A stretch of DNA of 9,070 nucleotides, from contig CAZRHS010000055.1 in NCBI GenBank assembly GCA_964600045.1, forward strand, positions 1-9,070. Reading direction: 5' to 3'. The notes beneath the pieces are model-generated. The model did no database searches, was not told where the DNA came from, and was given only the letters and a program-made list of their open reading frames with translations. Below, in pieces: positions 6,813-9,070 of the stretch (position 1 is the first letter of the stretch; each line of letters starts with the position of its first letter). The translations under genes and the position numbers were made by a program. The stretch comes from Phil1 sp964600045 (GTDB lineage Bacteria; Bacillota; Clostridia; Christensenellales; CAG-138).

Positions 6813-7229
6813 ATGAAAGAACGATTTATGCGGTTTATGGCAGGCAGGTACGGTGCGGATCAGCTTTCGCGTTTTCTTAACGTGGTGGCTATGATTCTTA
6901 TTGTGGTTTCCATGATACTGGGCTTTGCAGGCGCGGCAACGGCATATTACATAACCTGGCTTCTTGCGCTTGTGCTTATGGGCATTGTTATATGGCGCAT
7001 GTTTTCAAAAAACACGTCCAAGCGCTATCAGGCCAACGTTAAGTACCTTAATATAAAAAACAAGGTTACCGGCTTCTTCCGCCGCAAGATATCCCAGCTT
7101 AAGCAGCGCAAAACGCACCGCTTCTTCAAGTGCCCCAAGTGCGGCCAGGTGGTGCGCACCCCCAAGGGCAAGGGCACCATTCGCATAACCTGCCCCAAGT
7201 GCCGCGAAACATTTATAAGGAAAAGCTGA
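6813..7229 (+). CDS. Small membrane protein with C-terminal zinc ribbon
   Basis: Function unknown. The 138 residues contain a basic N-terminus, two transmembrane helices (about 21-42 and 46-63) joined by a very short loop, a strongly basic tail (64-106), and a zinc ribbon with CPKC at 107-110 and CPKC at 127-130. Positive charge on both ends predicts that both termini are cytoplasmic, placing the ribbon at the inner membrane face. The Lys/Arg-rich linker could contact nucleic acid or phospholipid head groups. An in-frame TAG at 6801 rules out a start further upstream. The Shine-Dalgarno-like AGAGG (6795-6799) is 13 bases from the ATG, rather far. It is the first gene of a coupled three-gene unit; its stop overlaps the next start as TGATG. 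Confidence 0.88.
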   Translation: MKERFMRFMAGRYGADQLSRFLNVVAMILIVVSMILGFAGAATAYYITWLLALVLMGIVIWRMFSKNTSKRYQANVKYLNIKNKVTGFFRRKISQLKQRKTHRFFKCPKCGQVVRTPKGKGTIRITCPKCRETFIRKS

Positions 7230-8056
7230 TGTTCGGCTATGTTATGGCCGATGCGGATAAGCTTAGCGAATCGGATTCCGCGCGATACCGTGCCGCTTAT
7301 TGCGGCGTTTGCCACAGCCTGTGCTCCCGCTTTGCTCCGGGCAGGCTGCTTTTAAGCTTTGACATGGCGTTTTTGAGCATTCTGCTCGATTCCGCCTACG
7401 AGCCGGCCATTGATAAAAAGGAGCTCAGGTGCTTTATGCACCCCCTTAAAAAGCGGGAATGTCACATAAGCGAAAACAGCGCCTACGCCGCGGACATGAC
7501 AACAATTCTTGCTTATCATAAGGCGATAGACGATATAAATGACGACCGCAGCGCAAAGGCACACATGCTTAAATCCATGCTTGAAAAGCCCTACGCCGCC
7601 GCCTGCGAAAGATATCCCGACCGCGCGGACGCGATAGAAGCGCGGCTGAACGAGCTTTTTTCAATAGAGCAGCGCAACCGCCCCGGCGAGGATACGGACG
7701 CCGCCTCCGGCTGCTTCGGCGCGCTTTTGGGAGAGGTGTTCGACGTGGGCGAGTTCGGTTCGCGCCTGCGCCGCTTTGGCGAAAGCCTTGGCAGGTTTAT
7801 ATACATTATGGATGCCTGGGAGGACGCGGAGGCGGACAAAAAGCGCGGCCGCTACAATCCCCTTGTTTTAACCGATACGTTTGACGCGGATACGGGCGCG
7901 CTGCTTAACGCGCTTATGATTCGCTGCACGGATGAATTTGAAAAGCTTCCGCTTGAAAAGGACATGAGCATTATGAGAAACGTGCTCTACAGCGGAATTT
8001 GGACGAGATATAATATTAAAACGCACTCTCGCGCGGGAAAGGAACGCCAAAAATGA
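7229..8056 (+). CDS. DUF5685-family protein with squalene/phytoene synthase-like Asp-rich motifs
   Basis: I recognise this as a DUF5685-type protein of unknown function: 275 residues, apparently all-helical and soluble, with no signal peptide or membrane helix. Near the N-terminus CGVC (25-28), with C68 and C78, could form a metal site. A first Asp-rich motif, DDINDD (101-106), follows AYHKAI. A second, DAWEDAEAD (195-203), is followed by KKRGRYNP (204-211). In squalene/phytoene synthases the corresponding segments resemble AFCRVADDIVDE and RDVGEDARRGR, which bind prenyl diphosphate through Mg2+. The likeness is my own reading, not an established assignment. The start ATG is chosen because it overlaps the previous stop as TGATG and has AAGG eight bases upstream. 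An in-frame ATG at 7130 inside the zinc-ribbon gene is rejected. The stop overlaps the next start as ATGA. Confidence 0.87.
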   Translation: MFGYVMADADKLSESDSARYRAAYCGVCHSLCSRFAPGRLLLSFDMAFLSILLDSAYEPAIDKKELRCFMHPLKKRECHISENSAYAADMTTILAYHKAIDDINDDRSAKAHMLKSMLEKPYAAACERYPDRADAIEARLNELFSIEQRNRPGEDTDAASGCFGALLGEVFDVGEFGSRLRRFGESLGRFIYIMDAWEDAEADKKRGRYNPLVLTDTFDADTGALLNALMIRCTDEFEKLPLEKDMSIMRNVLYSGIWTRYNIKTHSRAGKERQK

Positions 8057-8712
8057 CAGATCCGTACAAAGTGCTTGGCGTGCCCACAACCGCCACGGAC
8101 GACGAGGTTAAGGCGGCATACAGGAAGCTGGCCAAAAAATATCACCCGGATGCCAACCCCGGCGACAAGGTTGCCGAGCAGCGCATGAAGGAGATAAACG
8201 CCGCCTACGACCAGATAATGAACAAAAATACGTCCGGCGCCAACCAGGGCTACGGCTCGGGCGGCTACGCGGGATATGATCCCTTCGGCCGCGGGTATTC
8301 CGGCGGATACTCGGGCGGATATTCCGACGAAAGCTCGCAATCGGGCGACCCCAAGCTGCAGGCGGCTTATAACTATATTTCATACGGCCGCTACAGGGAG
8401 GCGCTTAACGTATTAAGCGGAATAAGCGAGCGCACGGCCCGCTGGTATTATTACAGCGCCCTTGCCAACTCCGGCCTTGGAAACACGGCAACCGCGCTTG
8501 AGCACGCCCGCAAGGCGGCAGAGATGGAGCCCAATAACGCGCAGTACGCGGAATTTCTTGAGCAGATGCAAACGGGCGGCGCGTATTATTCGCCCTTCGG
8601 CGGCTTTGGCGGCGGGCGGATGTACAATTGCTCCGGCGGCTCGTCCCGCTGGTGCTTCGGCCTTCTCGCGGCGCAGATGGTTTGCATGTATATGAGATTT
8701 TGCTGCAGGTAA
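8053..8712 (+). CDS. J-domain protein with TPR-like region and Cys-rich tail
   Basis: A probable Hsp70 (DnaK) co-chaperone of 219 residues. The J domain (about 3-58) carries the essential HPD at 31-33, flanked by KLAKKY. A Gly/Tyr-rich linker (about 65-92) contains three GGY-type repeats. Residues 100-170 form helices with a TPR-like pattern (YISYGRYREAL, YYYSALANSGLGNTATALEHARKA). The tail (180-219) is Gly-rich, then hydrophobic, with five cysteines (C193, C201, C211, C217, C218). It lacks the zinc-finger and C-terminal substrate domains of true DnaJ, so it is a class C J-protein. The ATG overlaps the stop of the DUF5685 gene, and AAAGGAA lies upstream. Its client is presumably linked to its operon partners, which is inference. 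Confidence 0.93.
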   Translation: MTDPYKVLGVPTTATDDEVKAAYRKLAKKYHPDANPGDKVAEQRMKEINAAYDQIMNKNTSGANQGYGSGGYAGYDPFGRGYSGGYSGGYSDESSQSGDPKLQAAYNYISYGRYREALNVLSGISERTARWYYYSALANSGLGNTATALEHARKAAEMEPNNAQYAEFLEQMQTGGAYYSPFGGFGGGRMYNCSGGSSRWCFGLLAAQMVCMYMRFCCR

Positions 8713-8716
8713 CGCT

Positions 8717-8745
8717 TCAGAAAAATGGCTTCGCCGCTTTTCTGA
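8717..8745 (+). terminator. Stem-loop just after the J-protein gene, possible terminator
   Basis: TCAGAAAA (8717-8724) pairs perfectly with TTTTCTGA (8738-8745), with an inner GGC/GCC stem and a TTC loop. It begins four bases after the stop codon. There is no T-run after it, so it may be a weak terminator or a protective 3' end. Confidence 0.45.
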
Positions 8746-8750
8746 GTTTA

Positions 8751-8991
8751 CGGGTTTTGCCTCTCACTTCGTTCCCGGGCGGCAAAACCGGCAGGGAATG
8801 AAAACCTTATGGTTTTCTCCGTTTTGACGTACACGCCGTCAAAGCCGGAATAAAGCAATATTGGCGGCCTATGGCCGCTCTTTAATTATCGGTGTTTTTC
8901 TGCTTTATCAAACTTTATAAAAAAAAGAGAACCGACAAACGTCGGTTCTTTGAATTTTGCCTCTAATTTTGCCCAGGGATGGCAAAACCCG
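8751..8991. repeat. Hairpin array bounded by an 11-bp inverted repeat
   Basis: This covers most of the gene-free stretch 8713-9033. CGGGTTTTGCC (8751-8761) and GGCAAAACCCG (8981-8991) are perfect inverted repeats at its ends. Inside, in order: a hairpin with arms 8753-8761/8781-8789; GAAAACC/GGTTTTC (8800-8817); TTTGACG/CGTCAAA (8823-8843); ATAAAGCA/TGCTTTAT (8850-8857/8901-8908) enclosing GCGGCC-TAT-GGCCGC (8864-8878); a terminator (8919-8951); and TTTTGCC/GGCAAAA (8955-8961/8981-8987). The first and last hairpins share the 35-base layout TTTTGCCTCT, 16 bases, GGCAAAACC (8755-8789 and 8955-8989). CGGTTCTTTGAA also occurs twice (8943-8954, 9018-9029). It may be a MITE-like or REP-like intergenic element. 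No target-site duplication is evident. Confidence 0.6.
8919..8951 (-). terminator. Leftward rho-independent terminator
   Basis: AGAGAACCGAC (8926-8936) and GTCGGTTCTTT (8941-8951) form an 11-bp stem with one G-T pair and the loop AAAC. Read on the minus strand it is followed by a run of eight T (8926-8919), the classic form. On the plus strand the tail TTCTTTGAATTTT is poorer, but some bidirectional activity is possible. It implies a minus-strand gene entering from the right edge. Confidence 0.8.
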
Positions 8992-9033
8992 AGAAACCTC
9001 GAAGAAGCGGCGCCGGCCGGTTCTTTGAAAGTC

Positions 9034-9070
9034 TTAGTCCCTTCTTCTGCTGCGGTTGGCCATAAGGACA
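9034..9070 (-). CDS. C-terminal tail of a minus-strand gene (partial)
   Basis: Reading leftward from the edge, the frame gives ...VLMANRSRRRD and then TAA (9036-9034). A basic Arg-rich tail like this is a plausible protein end, and the leftward terminator at 8919-8951 fits a gene ending here. Only 11 codons are visible, so neither the product nor the frame is certain. Confidence 0.35.
   Translation of the reverse strand, partial: VLMANRSRRRD

Noticed and set aside
7130..7228. Upstream ATG extension of the DUF5685 gene
   Set aside because: It lies inside the zinc-ribbon coding sequence. The MFGYV start at 7229 is typical of the family, has a Shine-Dalgarno site and forms the TGATG junction.
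8108..8383. Minus-strand frame opposite the J-protein gene
   Set aside because: Arg/Pro/Ser-rich product without domains, overlapping a well-supported J domain on the other strand.
8717..8991. CRISPR array
   Set aside because: Repeats are inverted hairpins of differing sequence and spacing, not regular direct repeats with unique spacers, and no cas gene is present.

Overview
The window looks like chromosomal DNA from a member of the Bacillota, most likely an uncultured clostridial lineage. The evidence is a MecA-type lipoprotein penicillin-binding protein, a YabE-like DUF348/G5/3D wall protein directly upstream of rsmA (ksgA), a DUF5685 gene next to a J-domain gene, GGAGG-type ribosome binding sites and near-consensus sigma-A promoters. 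A meso-diaminopimelate pathway gene (dapF) is present. Isoleucine is coded mainly by ATA (12 of 18 codons in rsmA), which is unusual in fairly GC-rich DNA. I see no tRNA, rRNA, insertion sequence, phage gene or CRISPR array.

Left half, minus strand (1-4362), read right to left: a class B penicillin-binding lipoprotein, then dapF, then a pseudouridine synthase gene that runs off the left edge. The PBP and dapF each have a recognisable promoter. The synthase gene starts one base after the dapF stop and is probably co-transcribed with it. It is unusual in carrying two complete RluA-type catalytic domains in one uninterrupted frame.

Centre (4363-6812): a short divergent control region holds two facing promoters, a palindrome and a direct repeat. 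The rightward promoter drives a membrane-anchored YabE-like wall protein, whose stop codon overlaps the start of rsmA. A strong terminator ends this unit. The wall protein has a repetitive basic N-terminal region and an Asn in place of one of the three name-giving Asp residues of the 3D domain.

Right half (6813-8712): three translationally coupled plus-strand genes encode a two-helix membrane zinc-ribbon protein, a DUF5685 protein and a J-domain/TPR protein. The DUF5685 protein has two Asp-rich motifs that align well by eye with those of squalene/phytoene synthases. This cassette is the best candidate here for an undescribed system.

Right edge (8713-9070): about 320 bases without a plus-strand gene, packed with consecutive hairpins and bounded by an 11-bp inverted repeat. 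One hairpin is a clear leftward terminator, and the tail of a minus-strand gene appears at the very edge.

The left and central genes mostly serve peptidoglycan (mDAP synthesis, transpeptidation, wall remodelling) and ribosomal RNA modification. The right-hand cassette has no established role that I know of.
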